This document shows positions 28,086 through 37,441 of a stretch of DNA of 64,000 nucleotides, in pieces. Numbering within the stretch: the first letter of the stretch is position 1; every line of letters begins with the position of its first letter. The notes beneath the pieces are model-generated. The model was not told where the DNA came from. It saw nothing but the letters and a program-made list of their open reading frames with translations, and did no database searches. Source of the DNA: Marichromatium bheemlicum (GTDB lineage: Bacteria > Pseudomonadota > Gammaproteobacteria > Chromatiales > Chromatiaceae); the NCBI RefSeq assembly GCF_012276755.1, contig NZ_JAAXKX010000014.1, positions 46,712 through 110,711 of the forward strand. The letters run 5' to 3'. The translations under genes and the position numbers were made by a program.

Positions 28086-28089
28086 AGCC

Positions 28090-29481
28090 TCAGGCCGCGT
28101 CCTCGGGGAGCGGGTCGCCGGGGCGGCGCACCGGCTCCTTGAGGGTGACCAGCTCCTCGGCGCTGCCGGGGTGGATGGCCACAGTGTTGTCGAAGTCGGC
28201 CTTGGTCGCGCCCATCCGCACCGCTACGGCGAAGCCCTGGAGCATCTCGTCGGCGCCGTCGCCGATGACGTGGACGCCGACCACGCGCTGCTCGGGGCCG
28301 GCGCAGACCAGCTTCATCGCGGTCTTGGCGCCGTGCTCGTTGAGCGCGTAGCGCATCGGGGTGAAGCTGGTCTCGTAGACGGTGAGCACGTCACCGAGGC
28401 GCTCGCGCGCCTCCGGCTCGCTCAGCCCGACCTTGGACAGCGGCGGGTGGGCGAAGACCACGGTGGGGATGTTGTCGTAGTCGAGCTTGCGTTCGCTCTG
28501 GCCGTCGAACAGGCGCTCGGCAAGGCGGCGCCCGGCGGCGATCGCCACCGGGGTGAGCTGGTCGCGTCCGGTGATGTCGCCGAGCGCGTAGACGCCGGGG
28601 ACATTGGTGTTCTGATAGGCGTCGGTGGGCACCATGCCGTTGGGCTGGACCTCGATGCCGGCGGCCTCGAGCCCGAGGTCGCGGGTGTTGGGCGCGCGCC
28701 CGACGGCCCAGATCACGCTGTCGAAGCCCTCGAGCCGGGTGCCGTCCTGGGCCACCAGGGTGGTGCCCTGGGCGTCGCGCTCGAGCGCGGCGACGGCGAA
28801 CTCGAGATGGGTCTCGATGCCCTGGGCGTGCATGTTCTCGGCCAGGGTGGCGCTGAGCAGGGGGTCGAACTGGAACAGCAACCGGTCCTCGAGCGCCACC
28901 ACGGTGACCTCGGAGCCGAAGCTGCGCAGCAGCCCGGCTAGCTCGATGCCGATATAGCCGGCACCGATGATGGCCACGCGCTTGGGCTGTTGTTGCAGGG
29001 CGAAGAAGCCGTCGGAGGTGATGCCGTGCTCGGCGCCGGGCAGACGCGGCACGATCGGGCGCCCGCCGGTGGCGATGACGATGTGATCGGCGCTGAGGCG
29101 CTGACCCTCGACCTCTATGGTATGGGCGTCGACGAAGCGGGCATGGCCATCGACCCGGGTGATGCCGAGGCGCTCGACATAGCCGTCCCAGAAGCTGTTG
29201 ATGGCGCCGATGTAGCGGTCGCGCCCGGCCACCAGCTTGGGCCAGTCGAGTGTGCCGCCGCTGGCCTGGACGCCGAAGCCGGGGGCGTCGCGCACCGCCT
29301 CGGCGAGATGCGAGGCGTACCACATCACCTTCTTGGGCACGCAGCCGACGTTGACGCAGGTGCCGCCGAGCGCCTTGGACTCGATCAGGGCGACGCGCTT
29401 GCCGAAGGCGGCGGCCTTCTCGGCCACCGCCAGGCCGCCGCTGCCGCCGCCGATCGCGATCAGGTCGAAATGCTGGGTCAT
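28090..29481 (-). CDS. garA: Glutathione-reductase-family enzyme, probable glutathione amide reductase
   Basis: FAD disulfide reductase of 463 residues. The redox pair is C42 and C47 ([13 protein letters not shown]); the catalytic His-Glu is in HPGSAEEL. The second dinucleotide fold is GAGYIGIE (173-180). The cofactor loop reads [12 protein letters not shown]. Where NADPH-specific glutathione reductase has Arg-Lys and a second Arg to hold the 2'-phosphate, this has Leu197-Glu198 and Phe203, which fits NADH. Glutathione amide reductase of Chromatium gracile prefers NADH and is encoded with a peroxiredoxin-glutaredoxin fusion, as here. The substrate assignment is inferred from that pairing. Confidence 0.88.
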   Translation of the reverse strand: MTQHFDLIAIGGGSGGLAVAEKAAAFGKRVALIESKALGGTCVNVGCVPKKVMWYASHLAEAVRDAPGFGVQASGGTLDWPKLVAGRDRYIGAINSFWDGYVERLGITRVDGHARFVDAHTIEVEGQRLSADHIVIATGGRPIVPRLPGAEHGITSDGFFALQQQPKRVAIIGAGYIGIELAGLLRSFGSEVTVVALEDRLLFQFDPLLSATLAENMHAQGIETHLEFAVAALERDAQGTTLVAQDGTRLEGFDSVIWAVGRAPNTRDLGLEAAGIEVQPNGMVPTDAYQNTNVPGVYALGDITGRDQLTPVAIAAGRRLAERLFDGQSERKLDYDNIPTVVFAHPPLSKVGLSEPEARERLGDVLTVYETSFTPMRYALNEHGAKTAMKLVCAGPEQRVVGVHVIGDGADEMLQGFAVAVRMGATKADFDNTVAIHPGSAEELVTLKEPVRRPGDPLPEDAA

Positions 29482-29575
29482 GATTCTGCTTCCTGATAAT
29501 GCTGTGACCGAGGATCATACCCGTGGCCCGGATGGGGCGCAGCGGGTGGTCCGAGAGCGGTCCTGTCCATAGCAA

Positions 29576-29637
29576 AGGGGTCGGTAACCCATGGGTTGCC
29601 CGACCCCTCGAATCCGCCGACGCCGGCCGGCGTCGGC
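29576..29637 (-). promoter_or_regulatory. Two adjacent hairpins between garB and garA
   Basis: The first is AGGGGTCGG (29576-29584) with CCGACCCCT (29600-29608), enclosing a further AACCC-ATGGGTT dyad. The second is a 22-bp perfect palindrome at 29616-29637 (arms GCCGACGCCGG). They fill the middle of the 184-bp garB-garA gap. They could lower read-through into garA or mark mRNA processing, giving more peroxidase than reductase. Confidence 0.7.
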
Positions 29638-29665
29638 AGCTGTGGTCCTCCGGCGTGCCCCCGGA

Positions 29666-30409
<744 letters not shown>

Positions 30410-30502
30410 GTGTCGATTCTCCATGGTTGTCGCTGTGGGATTTGGGTCAAAGGTCTTGAGCGATCGTCGTGCCTCCCGGGGGATGGCGTGTCGACGGTGC
30501 TA

Positions 30503-30531
30503 AGATTAGAGGCTGACGGTCGATGCGTGAA
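30503..30531 (-). promoter_or_regulatory. Candidate garB promoter
   Basis: On the minus strand TTCACG (30526-30531) and TAATCT (30503-30508) are separated by 17 bp, a fair sigma-70-like pair in a less GC-rich stretch about 94 bp before garB. No clear OxyR-type repeat was identified. The remainder of the 351-bp gap to the GGDEF/EAL gene (30410-30760) shows no gene. Confidence 0.35.
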
Positions 30532-30760
30532 ATGGATAATAAAAATTGATCTGATAGTCTGAGGCGATCGTTCGGTTCGTTCTGGCACTCGCCCGAGCGC
30601 TTGTGTTCACATCACAGGTACAGACCATCCGATCTGGTTCCGGCGACGTCCGATGCGCACCTAGATGAGGCGGCCTCCCGTGCAATCCAAGGGGAGGGGC
30701 GGGCATCGACCGGGCGGGCGGCGACCGGATCCTCCTCGACGGACGCAGGAGTTTCCAAGC

Positions 30761-32674
30761 ATGACAGGTTCCGAGGACCCGAACGTGCCCGCTCAGGATG
30801 AGCCGGAGCCAGAGCGCGATATTTATGTCCAGGCCCAGCAGGCGCTGGAGCGTGGCGACTTCAATCGACTCGGCCGATTGCTCGGACAGGGCGAGATCGA
30901 CCTCGCCACCCTGACCGAGGAGCTGCGCGTCTACCAGGCCGAACTCGAGGTCCAGAACGCCGAGCTGCGCGAGGCCCAGGTGGTCTCCGAGCGCATGGCG
31001 CTGCGCTATAACACCCTGTTCTCGGCGATGCCGCTGGCACAGCTGGTCGTCGATCGCAATGGCTTGGTACTCGACGCCAACGCCTTCGCCGAGCAGTTGT
31101 TCAGTCTCGAGCATCGCTATCTGCGCCATCACTTTCTCCAGCGATTGGTGATCCCGCTCGATCGCGAGCGCTTGGCCGAAGCACTGAACCGGGCGCGCGA
31201 GACCGGTAGTCAGGTGGTTGAGGGCATCCATTTCCAGACCGACTCCGGCGAGGTCTTCGGTGGTGAGCTGCACATGGCGCGGCTCGTCGGCGACGACGAC
31301 ACCCAGGTGCAGTTCGTCTGCGCGGTGGTCGACCTGAGCAAGCTGCTGCGCCAGCAGGAGGCGCTGCGCCGCTCCGAGGAGAAGCTCGAGTTCCTCGCCC
31401 ACCACGACACCCTCACCCATCTGCCCAACCGCACCCTGCTCAACGATCGCCTGGCGCAAGGGGTGAGTCGTGCCCATCGTCACCACGGGGTGATGGCGGT
31501 GCTGTTCGTCGACCTCGATCGCTTCAAGATCATCAACGACCGGTTCGGACACGGTGCCGGCGACGAGTTGCTGCGTGAGGTGGCCGAGCGGATGCAGGGT
31601 CAGTTGCGCGACAGCGATACCCTGGCGCGCGTCGGTGGCGACGAGTTCGTGGTATTGCTCGAGGATGCCGACTGCGCTCGCCGTGCCGGGCGGGTGGCCA
31701 ATCGTCTGTTGCAAGTCTTCGGCCCCCCCTTCCAGATCGGCAAGGAGCGTCTCCAGGTCAGTGCCAGTATCGGCATCAGTCTCTATCCGGCCGATGGCAC
31801 CGAGCCCGATACCCTGCTCAGGCATGCCGATATCGCCATGTACGAGGCCAAGTCGCGCGGGCGTAACGACTTCCAGTTCTTCCACGCCGAGATGGCTAGC
31901 GGCGTGGTCGAACAGCTCGAGCTGGTGCACGCGCTGCGCGGGGCGCTGCGGCGGCACGAGTTCCTGCTCTACTTCCAGCCCCAGATCGACCTCGGTAACG
32001 GCCGTCTGCTCGGGGTGGAGGCGCTGCTGCGCTGGCATCATCCGCGTCAGGGCCTGCTGGCGCCGGCGCGTTTCATCACCCTCGCCGAGGAGGTCGGGGT
32101 GCTCGGCGAGGTCGGCAGCTGGGTGCTGGAGACGGCCTGCGCGCAGCTCGCCGCTTGGCGTAACAACGGTCTCGAGGTGCCGCGGGTCGCGGTCAATCTG
32201 GTCTTGCAGCAGCTCGAGCAGGCGCACTTCGTCGACTACATCGAAGGGTTGTTGCAGCGCTATCAGCTCGCCCCGGCGGCGCTGTTGCTTGAGGTCACCG
32301 AGGCGATGCTGATGCGTCAGCCCGAGCGCGCACTGGCGCATCTGCACGGTCTGCACCGACTCGGGGTCGGGGTCTCGGTCGATGACTTCGGGACCGGCTA
32401 CTCCTCGCTCGGACGCATCGCCCGTCTGCCGATCGATCAACTCAAGATCGACCGTTCCTTCGTCGACGACATCGGGCGCGACAGCGGTGACGAGACCACG
32501 GTGCGCACCATCATCGGACTGGGCAGATCGCTGGGGCTGGAGGTGATCGCCGAGGGGGTCGAGTGCAGCGATCAGGTCGAGTTCCTCACCCGCGAGGGGT
32601 GTCGGGCCGGGCAGGGGTTTCTCTACGGCCGCCCGGTCTCGGCGCGTGAGATCCTTGATACCTATCATCCCTGA
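30761..32674 (+). CDS. PAS-GGDEF-EAL cyclic-di-GMP enzyme
   Basis: A 637-residue cytoplasmic signalling protein. Residues 45-75 form a helical region, 80-195 a PAS domain, 205-375 a GGDEF domain with GGDEF at 292-296 and an RDSD inhibitory site at 283-286. An EAL domain covers 385-637 with EAL at 420-422, EVTEAML, DDFGTGYSSL, KIDRSFV and EGVE all present. Both catalytic sites look intact, so synthesis and breakdown of c-di-GMP are both possible. No membrane segment is seen. The start at 30761 follows AGGAG. It lies upstream of the sulfur globule gene but is separated by 239 bp with hairpins. Confidence 0.93.
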   Translation: MTGSEDPNVPAQDEPEPERDIYVQAQQALERGDFNRLGRLLGQGEIDLATLTEELRVYQAELEVQNAELREAQVVSERMALRYNTLFSAMPLAQLVVDRNGLVLDANAFAEQLFSLEHRYLRHHFLQRLVIPLDRERLAEALNRARETGSQVVEGIHFQTDSGEVFGGELHMARLVGDDDTQVQFVCAVVDLSKLLRQQEALRRSEEKLEFLAHHDTLTHLPNRTLLNDRLAQGVSRAHRHHGVMAVLFVDLDRFKIINDRFGHGAGDELLREVAERMQGQLRDSDTLARVGGDEFVVLLEDADCARRAGRVANRLLQVFGPPFQIGKERLQVSASIGISLYPADGTEPDTLLRHADIAMYEAKSRGRNDFQFFHAEMASGVVEQLELVHALRGALRRHEFLLYFQPQIDLGNGRLLGVEALLRWHHPRQGLLAPARFITLAEEVGVLGEVGSWVLETACAQLAAWRNNGLEVPRVAVNLVLQQLEQAHFVDYIEGLLQRYQLAPAALLLEVTEAMLMRQPERALAHLHGLHRLGVGVSVDDFGTGYSSLGRIARLPIDQLKIDRSFVDDIGRDSGDETTVRTIIGLGRSLGLEVIAEGVECSDQVEFLTREGCRAGQGFLYGRPVSAREILDTYHP

Positions 32675-32827
32675 TACTGATGTAGTCGAATATTAGGATA
32701 TATTGATTGGCGTCAATCCGGTCGGTGCGGTCGCGACATAGGCTAGGCGGTGATCGGAGGCGGGCCGCCCTGTCTCGTCCCGATCATCCCGGTCGATGCC
32801 CAGGGACGGGTGCCGCCGGGGCTTTGG

Positions 32828-32887
32828 GATCGCGCCATGTTCGCGATCGGGCCGCCATCTCCACGGATGGAGATGAGGCGGCGTTTT
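32828..32887 (+). promoter_or_regulatory. Two hairpins in the leader of the sulfur globule gene
   Basis: Hairpin 1: GATCGCG (32828-32834) with CGCGATC (32842-32848). Hairpin 2: GCCGCC-ATCTCC (32851-32862) with GGAGAT-GA-GGCGGC (32869-32882), then GTTTT. The second looks like a factor-independent terminator but ends only 27 bp before the sgp start. It could terminate transcripts from the GGDEF/EAL gene, or act as an attenuator or mRNA stabiliser for sgp. Confidence 0.6.
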
Positions 32888-32913
32888 CGCCTGATTCATC
32901 TGGGAGTTGAGCG

Positions 32914-33231
32914 ATGACGCGCATGAAACGACTGATGCTTGCAGCCGCCGTCGCGGGGGTCTCCGCGCTCGGTTCCATGTCCGCCAACGCCTTCTGGGGC
33001 TGGGGGCCGTTCGGGATGTTCCCGGGTGGCTGGGGCGGTCCCTGGGGTGGTCCCTGGTACGGTGGGGCGCCGTATTACGGCTATCACCACCCTTATGGCT
33101 ATGGTTATCCCTATCACGCCCCCTACTATGGCACCTGGGGCGCGCCCTATGCCTGGGGTGCGCCGGTCTATGGCTATCCCGCCTACTACGGCCATCCCGC
33201 CGCCAACGCGTCGACGGCCAGCACCGACTGA
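32914..33231 (+). CDS. Sulfur globule protein precursor
   Basis: Envelope protein of the periplasmic sulfur globules of purple sulfur bacteria. The 105-residue precursor has a signal peptide with AxA cleavage after residue 26 (SANA/FWGWGPF). The mature part of about 79 residues is rich in Gly, Tyr, Pro, Trp and His and lacks cysteine (GGWGGPWGGPWYGG, then PYYGYHHPYGYGYPYH). This composition and the FWGWG start match the SgpA/B/C proteins of Allochromatium vinosum; which paralogue it corresponds to is not clear. GGGAG precedes the ATG. A strong hairpin follows the stop, consistent with a monocistronic abundant message. Confidence 0.9.
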   Translation: MTRMKRLMLAAAVAGVSALGSMSANAFWGWGPFGMFPGGWGGPWGGPWYGGAPYYGYHHPYGYGYPYHAPYYGTWGAPYAWGAPVYGYPAYYGHPAANASTASTD

Positions 33232-33241
33232 GCGTGCTCTC

Positions 33242-33265
33242 GCGCCCCGCCGCACGGCGGGGCGC
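33242..33265 (+). terminator. Terminator-like hairpin after sulfur globule gene
   Basis: GCGCCCCGCCG (33242-33252) pairs with CGGCGGGGCGC (33255-33265), a very stable stem. The T-content after it is modest (TGTCGTCGTC), so efficiency without factors is uncertain. Confidence 0.7.
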
Positions 33266-33360
33266 TGTCGTCGTCACCGACCCGACTGCTATCATCCCCG
33301 CCACCTGTCACCACGGCGCCCCGCGCGGTCGCCGATCGGTCGTCTGTGGAGGTCTGTGCC

Positions 33361-34329
33361 ATGCGTGTGCTGGTGGGGGACATCGGTGGTACCAAGACGG
33401 CGCTCGCCAGTGTCGAGCTGACTGCTGAGGGAGCGCTGCGCCTGCATGCCCCGCAACGTTATCCGAGCGCCGACTATCCCGGGCTCGGCCCGATCGTTCA
33501 GGCCTATCTCGGGATGCATGCCACCCCCTGCGTCGGGGCCGCCTTCGCCATCGCCGGTCCGGTGGCGGGGCGCTGCAGCCAGGCCACCAACCTGGCGTGG
33601 CGGATCGATGCCGATGTCCTCGAACGCGAGTTGGGGCTGGCGCCCGTGACCTTGCTCAATGATCTCGAGGCGGTGGCCTGGGGCATCGACGCGCTCGCGC
33701 CGGAGGATGTCTGCGAACTCCAGCCGGGCGAGCCCGGAGGGCTCGGCAACCGTTGTGTGATCGCCGCAGGAACCGGCCTCGGTGAGGCCGGTCTGTGCTG
33801 GGACGGGCGGCGCCATCATCCCTTCGCCACTGAGGGAGGGCACGCCGGCTTCGCCCCGAGCGACGGTTGCGAGTGGGCGCTGCTGCAGTTCCTGCAACGG
33901 CGCTATCGGCGGGTGAGCTGGGAGCGTCTGGTCTCGGGGATGGGGATCGGCGCCATCCATGCCTTCTGCTGCGAGCGGGCCGGTGAACCGCTCCCGCAAC
34001 CGTCCCCGACCCCGGCCGAGATCGCCGCCGGGGCGCAGCGTGGCGATGCCTGCTGCGCCGAGGCCATGGCGTTGTTTTTCCGGCTCTATGGGCGCGAGGC
34101 CGGCGATCTGGCGCTCAAGCAGATGGCCCTCGGCGGGGTCTATCTCGGTGGCGGTATCGCCCCGCGCAATCTCGAGGCGCTGCGGGCCAGTGCCTTCCTC
34201 GACGCCTTTCTCGACAAGGGCCGGATGCGCGGGCTGATGCAACGCATGCCGGTGCGGGTGATCTTGCAGCCGCAGGTGGCGCTGCTCGGTGCCGCGCGTG
34301 CCTGGCTCGTCGGGCGTGCGCCCGACTAG
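33361..34329 (+). CDS. glk: Glucokinase (Glk family)
   Basis: Phosphorylates glucose to glucose 6-phosphate with ATP. The 322-residue product matches E. coli Glk (321). Motifs: the phosphate-binding GDIGGTKTALA (residues 6-16), GAAFAIAGPV, TLLNDLEAVAWGI with the catalytic Asp, and GTGLGEAGL. ATEGGHAGFAP is the family signature, and a C-terminal GGVYLGGGIAPR follows. TGGAGG lies upstream of the ATG. In a Chromatiaceae cell it may feed stored glycogen-derived glucose into metabolism. It is flanked by hairpins on the sgp side. Confidence 0.95.
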   Translation: MRVLVGDIGGTKTALASVELTAEGALRLHAPQRYPSADYPGLGPIVQAYLGMHATPCVGAAFAIAGPVAGRCSQATNLAWRIDADVLERELGLAPVTLLNDLEAVAWGIDALAPEDVCELQPGEPGGLGNRCVIAAGTGLGEAGLCWDGRRHHPFATEGGHAGFAPSDGCEWALLQFLQRRYRRVSWERLVSGMGIGAIHAFCCERAGEPLPQPSPTPAEIAAGAQRGDACCAEAMALFFRLYGREAGDLALKQMALGGVYLGGGIAPRNLEALRASAFLDAFLDKGRMRGLMQRMPVRVILQPQVALLGAARAWLVGRAPD

Positions 34330-34382
34330 GCGATGTCGCATGACCGCTGGCGGCCGCGTATGTGCCGTGGGAGGAGAAGACC

Positions 34383-34583
34383 TTGGATCAGGTGCTGAAG
34401 ATCACAGGAATGCGTTGCCAACACTGTGTGCGCCGCGTTCATGAGGCGCTGGGCGCGGTCGCCGGGGTCGAGGTGGTGCGTGTCGATCTCGACAGCGGTC
34501 TCGCCCGGGTGCGAGGTCGTGTCGACCCCGCCGTGCTGCTCGCCGCAGTGACCGCGCTCGGCTATCAGGCCGAGCTGTCCTGA
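34383..34583 (+). CDS. CopZ-like heavy-metal-associated protein
   Basis: A 66-residue HMA-fold protein with the metal motif GMRCQHCVRRV (CxxC at residues 11-14). This family carries Cu(I) and passes it to P-type ATPases. The TTG at 34383 follows GGGAGGAG with 7-bp spacing, which is better than the GTG at 34362 that overlaps the ribosome site. No copper ATPase lies in the window. It is 53 bp downstream of glk and ahead of a terminator hairpin, so it may be the last gene of a glk transcript. Confidence 0.88.
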   Translation: MDQVLKITGMRCQHCVRRVHEALGAVAGVEVVRVDLDSGLARVRGRVDPAVLLAAVTALGYQAELS

Positions 34584-34641
34584 CCGCGCCTGGCGCGCGC
34601 CGCGCGCCCTGTCCGGCGCGCTTGGATACTGATTGTATGAC

Positions 34642-34673
34642 ACGCCCCCGCGCGGTCAGGCCGGCGGGGGCGT
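34642..34673 (+). terminator. Terminator hairpin after copZ-like gene
   Basis: ACGCCCCCGC (34642-34651) pairs perfectly with GCGGGGGCGT (34664-34673) across a 12-base loop, 59 bp after the stop. The following bases CGTTCGT are only mildly T-rich. Confidence 0.7.
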
Positions 34674-34706
34674 CGTTCGTCATGGAGAACCTGGAGAAGC
34701 TGTCGT

Positions 34707-35516
34707 ATGTCGAGCCGTGAACGGATCGGTGCCTGGATCGAGTCCGGTCCCATTCAACGCACCATCATCACCCTGATCGTCCTCAACGCCATCACCCTGG
34801 GGTTACAGACCTCGCAACAGTTGGTCGCCGAGTATGGTGGGGTGTTGCGCCTGGTCGATCGGGTGGTGCTCAGCGTCTTCGTGGTCGAGATCCTACTCAA
34901 GCTCTATGCCCGTGGGCTGCGTTTCTTCACCAACGCCTGGAACCTGTTCGACTTCGCGGTGGTGGCCGTTGCCCTGGTACCAGCCAGTGGGCCGCTGGCG
35001 GTGTTGCGCGCGCTACGGGTGTTGCGGGTGCTGCGATTGATCTCGATGGCGCCACGGCTGCGTTTCGTGGTCGAGGCCTTGCTCAAGGCGCTGCCCGGGA
35101 TCTCTTCGATCGCGCTGCTGATGCTGATTCTGTTCTATGTCTTCGCGGTGATGGCCACCGGGCTGTTCGGCGAGCGCTTCCCGGAGTGGTTCGGTGGGCT
35201 CGGTGCCTCCATGTACACCCTGTTCCAGGTGATGACCTTGGAGAGCTGGTCGATGGGGATCGTGCGTCCGGTGATGGCGGCCTACCCGTTGGCCTGGTTG
35301 TTCTTCATTCCCTTCATCCTGATTGCTACCTTCACCATGCTCAATCTGTTCATCGGTATCATCGTCGATACCATGCAGAACCTGCACGATGCCCAGCACC
35401 AAGGGGTACGGGATGACCTGGAGCGCTCGATGCATCGTGACAGCGCCCAGCTCGAACACGAACTGCAGGCGCTGCGCGCCGAGGTGCGTGCCCTGCGTGA
35501 GGCGTTGGGCCGTTGA
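34707..35516 (+). CDS. Bacterial voltage-gated sodium channel (NavAb/NaChBac family)
   Basis: A 269-residue tetrameric channel subunit with six helices. S4 carries spaced arginines (LRALRVLRVLRLISMAPRLR, about 99-118). The pore filter reads TLESWSM, the sodium-selective NavAb motif, followed by GIVRPVMAAYPLAWLFFIPF as in Arcobacter NavAb. The S6 end INLF-type segment LNLFIGIIVDTMQNL leads to a C-terminal coiled coil (about 238-268). Such channels occur in marine and salt-requiring bacteria and may serve motility or pH control. It stands alone between hairpin-bounded neighbours. Confidence 0.96.
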   Translation: MSSRERIGAWIESGPIQRTIITLIVLNAITLGLQTSQQLVAEYGGVLRLVDRVVLSVFVVEILLKLYARGLRFFTNAWNLFDFAVVAVALVPASGPLAVLRALRVLRVLRLISMAPRLRFVVEALLKALPGISSIALLMLILFYVFAVMATGLFGERFPEWFGGLGASMYTLFQVMTLESWSMGIVRPVMAAYPLAWLFFIPFILIATFTMLNLFIGIIVDTMQNLHDAQHQGVRDDLERSMHRDSAQLEHELQALRAEVRALREALGR

Positions 35517-35632
35517 GCGACTGAGGCCGAGTGGCCGGTCTGCTATGATCGGCCGCGATCGTGCGGACAGATGTCCGCTAAGTGGCTGCCTGGCGGTACG
35601 TCGGCGGGACTCTAGAAAGGGGAGAGTGGATC

Positions 35633-37441
35633 GTGATACAGCCAGTTCGGCAGGCCGTCGACGGCCGCGCCCCGCGTCCCGTGAGCAGCCTTCGCCCCTG
35701 GCTGGCGCTCTCGTTGCTCGGTTGCGTGCTGCCGGCGCTCGCCTTGGAGCTGAAGGTCGAGGTCAGCGGGCTCGAGGGCAAGCAGCGCGACAACGTGCTG
35801 GCGCTGCTCGATATCTATCAGGAGCAGGGCAGCGCGGGCCTGGAGCTACCGCGGGTGCGGGCCTTGCACCGCCTCGCCCCGCAGCAGATCCGTGACGCCC
35901 TGGCCCCCTTCGGTCTGTATCGGGTCGCGATCGATGCCACCCTCGAGCAGCCCGCTCCGCCCGCCGGTCCCTGGCAGGCGCGCTATCGGGTGAGCCCCGG
36001 CGAGCCAGTGCGCATCGGCGTGGTCGACTACCAGGTGCGCGGCCCCGGCGAGGACGACCCGGCCTTCCCCGAGCGCTTCCCGATGCAGCGCGGCGACGTG
36101 CTGCTGCACGCCGACTACGAGCGCGCCAAGTCGGAGCTGCGCTATACCGCCTCGGCCAACGGCTATCTCGACTACCGGCTGCCTCGTCACCGGGTGCTGG
36201 TCGACCCCGAGGCCTACAGCGCGGCGGTCCATTTTCATCTCGACACCGGTCCCCAGTACCACCTCGGCGAGGTGACCTTCAACCAGGATCTGCTCGACGA
36301 TGGGCTGCTGCGGCGCTATCTGCGCTTTGCCCCGGGGGCGGTCTACGATCCCGACCTGTTGCTCGAGCTGCAGAGCCGACTGCTCGGCAGCGAATACTAC
36401 AGCGAGGTCGAGATCGTGCCGCACAAGGAGGCGCTCGACGACCAGGGGCGCATCCCCATCGAGGTCATCGCTACCCGCAACAAGGCCAACAAGTACCGTC
36501 TCGGTGTCGGCTTCGCCACCGACAGCGGGCCGCGTTTCAGCGCGGATTGGCGCCGGCGCTATCTCAATCGTTGGGGGCACAAATTCCGCACCGAGCTGAG
36601 CCTCTCGCCGCGCCACTCGGAGTGGAACCTCGACTATCGCATCCCGGTCCAGGACCCGACGCGCGACTATCTCACCATCAAGCCACAGTCGGTCTACGAT
36701 GACTCGGCCAGCCGCAAGGGCTGGGTGCATACGGTACAGCTCGCCCACTCGCAGCTCACCAGCGGCGGCTGGCGGCGTACCGGCGGGTTCGATTTCCGTT
36801 ACGAGGACGTCGCCCTCAACGAGAGCCCGTCGCAGCGTACCAGCGAGCTGGTGCCCAACATCTCTTGGTCGAAGACGGTCTCCGACGATCCGATCAACAC
36901 CAATCGCGGCTATCGCATCAAATACACCCTGCTCGGTACCCTCGGTGGGGTGCTCGCCGAGCACTCCTATCTGAGTGGCCAGATCCAGTTCAAGTGGGTG
37001 CGCCGCTTCGCCGAGCGCTACCGCCTGATCACCCGCACCGATCTCGGTGCCACCCTCGCCGAGTCGGTCGACGACCTGCCGGCGAGCCGGCGCTTCTATG
37101 CCGGTGGTGACGCCTCGGTCCGGGGCTGGGACTACGATGCCCTGGGCCCGACCGATCCGGTCAACGGGCAGACCGTCGGCGGGCGCTATCTCGCCGTCGG
37201 CAGCCTCGAACTCGAACGCGAGATCCACGGCCCCTGGAGTGCGGCGCTGTTCACCGATGTCGGCAACGCCTTCGATCCCGACTACGACCAGCAGCTCGCC
37301 TACAGCGCCGGGGTGGGGGTGCGCTGGGCCTCGCCGATCGGTCAGGTCCGGCTCGATCTCGCCTTCGCGCTCAGCAAGGACAACGACAACGGCGGCTGGC
37401 CCCCGGCGCGGCTGCACATCGTGATCGGTCCCGATCTATGA
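35633..37441 (+). CDS. tamA: Outer-membrane translocation module subunit TamA
   Basis: Omp85-family barrel that works with TamB in outer-membrane protein or lipid transport. From the GTG at 35633 it is 602 residues with a signal peptide (LALSLLGCVLPALALE). Three POTRA domains span about 35-250. The C-terminal Bac_surface_Ag barrel contains FYAGGDASVRGWDYDALGP, the family's RGW motif, and ends with aromatic-poor IGPDL. GGGGAG precedes the GTG. The stop overlaps the tamB start by 4 bp. Confidence 0.94.
   Translation: MIQPVRQAVDGRAPRPVSSLRPWLALSLLGCVLPALALELKVEVSGLEGKQRDNVLALLDIYQEQGSAGLELPRVRALHRLAPQQIRDALAPFGLYRVAIDATLEQPAPPAGPWQARYRVSPGEPVRIGVVDYQVRGPGEDDPAFPERFPMQRGDVLLHADYERAKSELRYTASANGYLDYRLPRHRVLVDPEAYSAAVHFHLDTGPQYHLGEVTFNQDLLDDGLLRRYLRFAPGAVYDPDLLLELQSRLLGSEYYSEVEIVPHKEALDDQGRIPIEVIATRNKANKYRLGVGFATDSGPRFSADWRRRYLNRWGHKFRTELSLSPRHSEWNLDYRIPVQDPTRDYLTIKPQSVYDDSASRKGWVHTVQLAHSQLTSGGWRRTGGFDFRYEDVALNESPSQRTSELVPNISWSKTVSDDPINTNRGYRIKYTLLGTLGGVLAEHSYLSGQIQFKWVRRFAERYRLITRTDLGATLAESVDDLPASRRFYAGGDASVRGWDYDALGPTDPVNGQTVGGRYLAVGSLELEREIHGPWSAALFTDVGNAFDPDYDQQLAYSAGVGVRWASPIGQVRLDLAFALSKDNDNGGWPPARLHIVIGPDL

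Noticed and set aside
30506..32668. 720-residue minus-strand ORF
   Set aside because: Exact antisense shadow of the GGDEF/EAL gene, whose catalytic motifs are intact.
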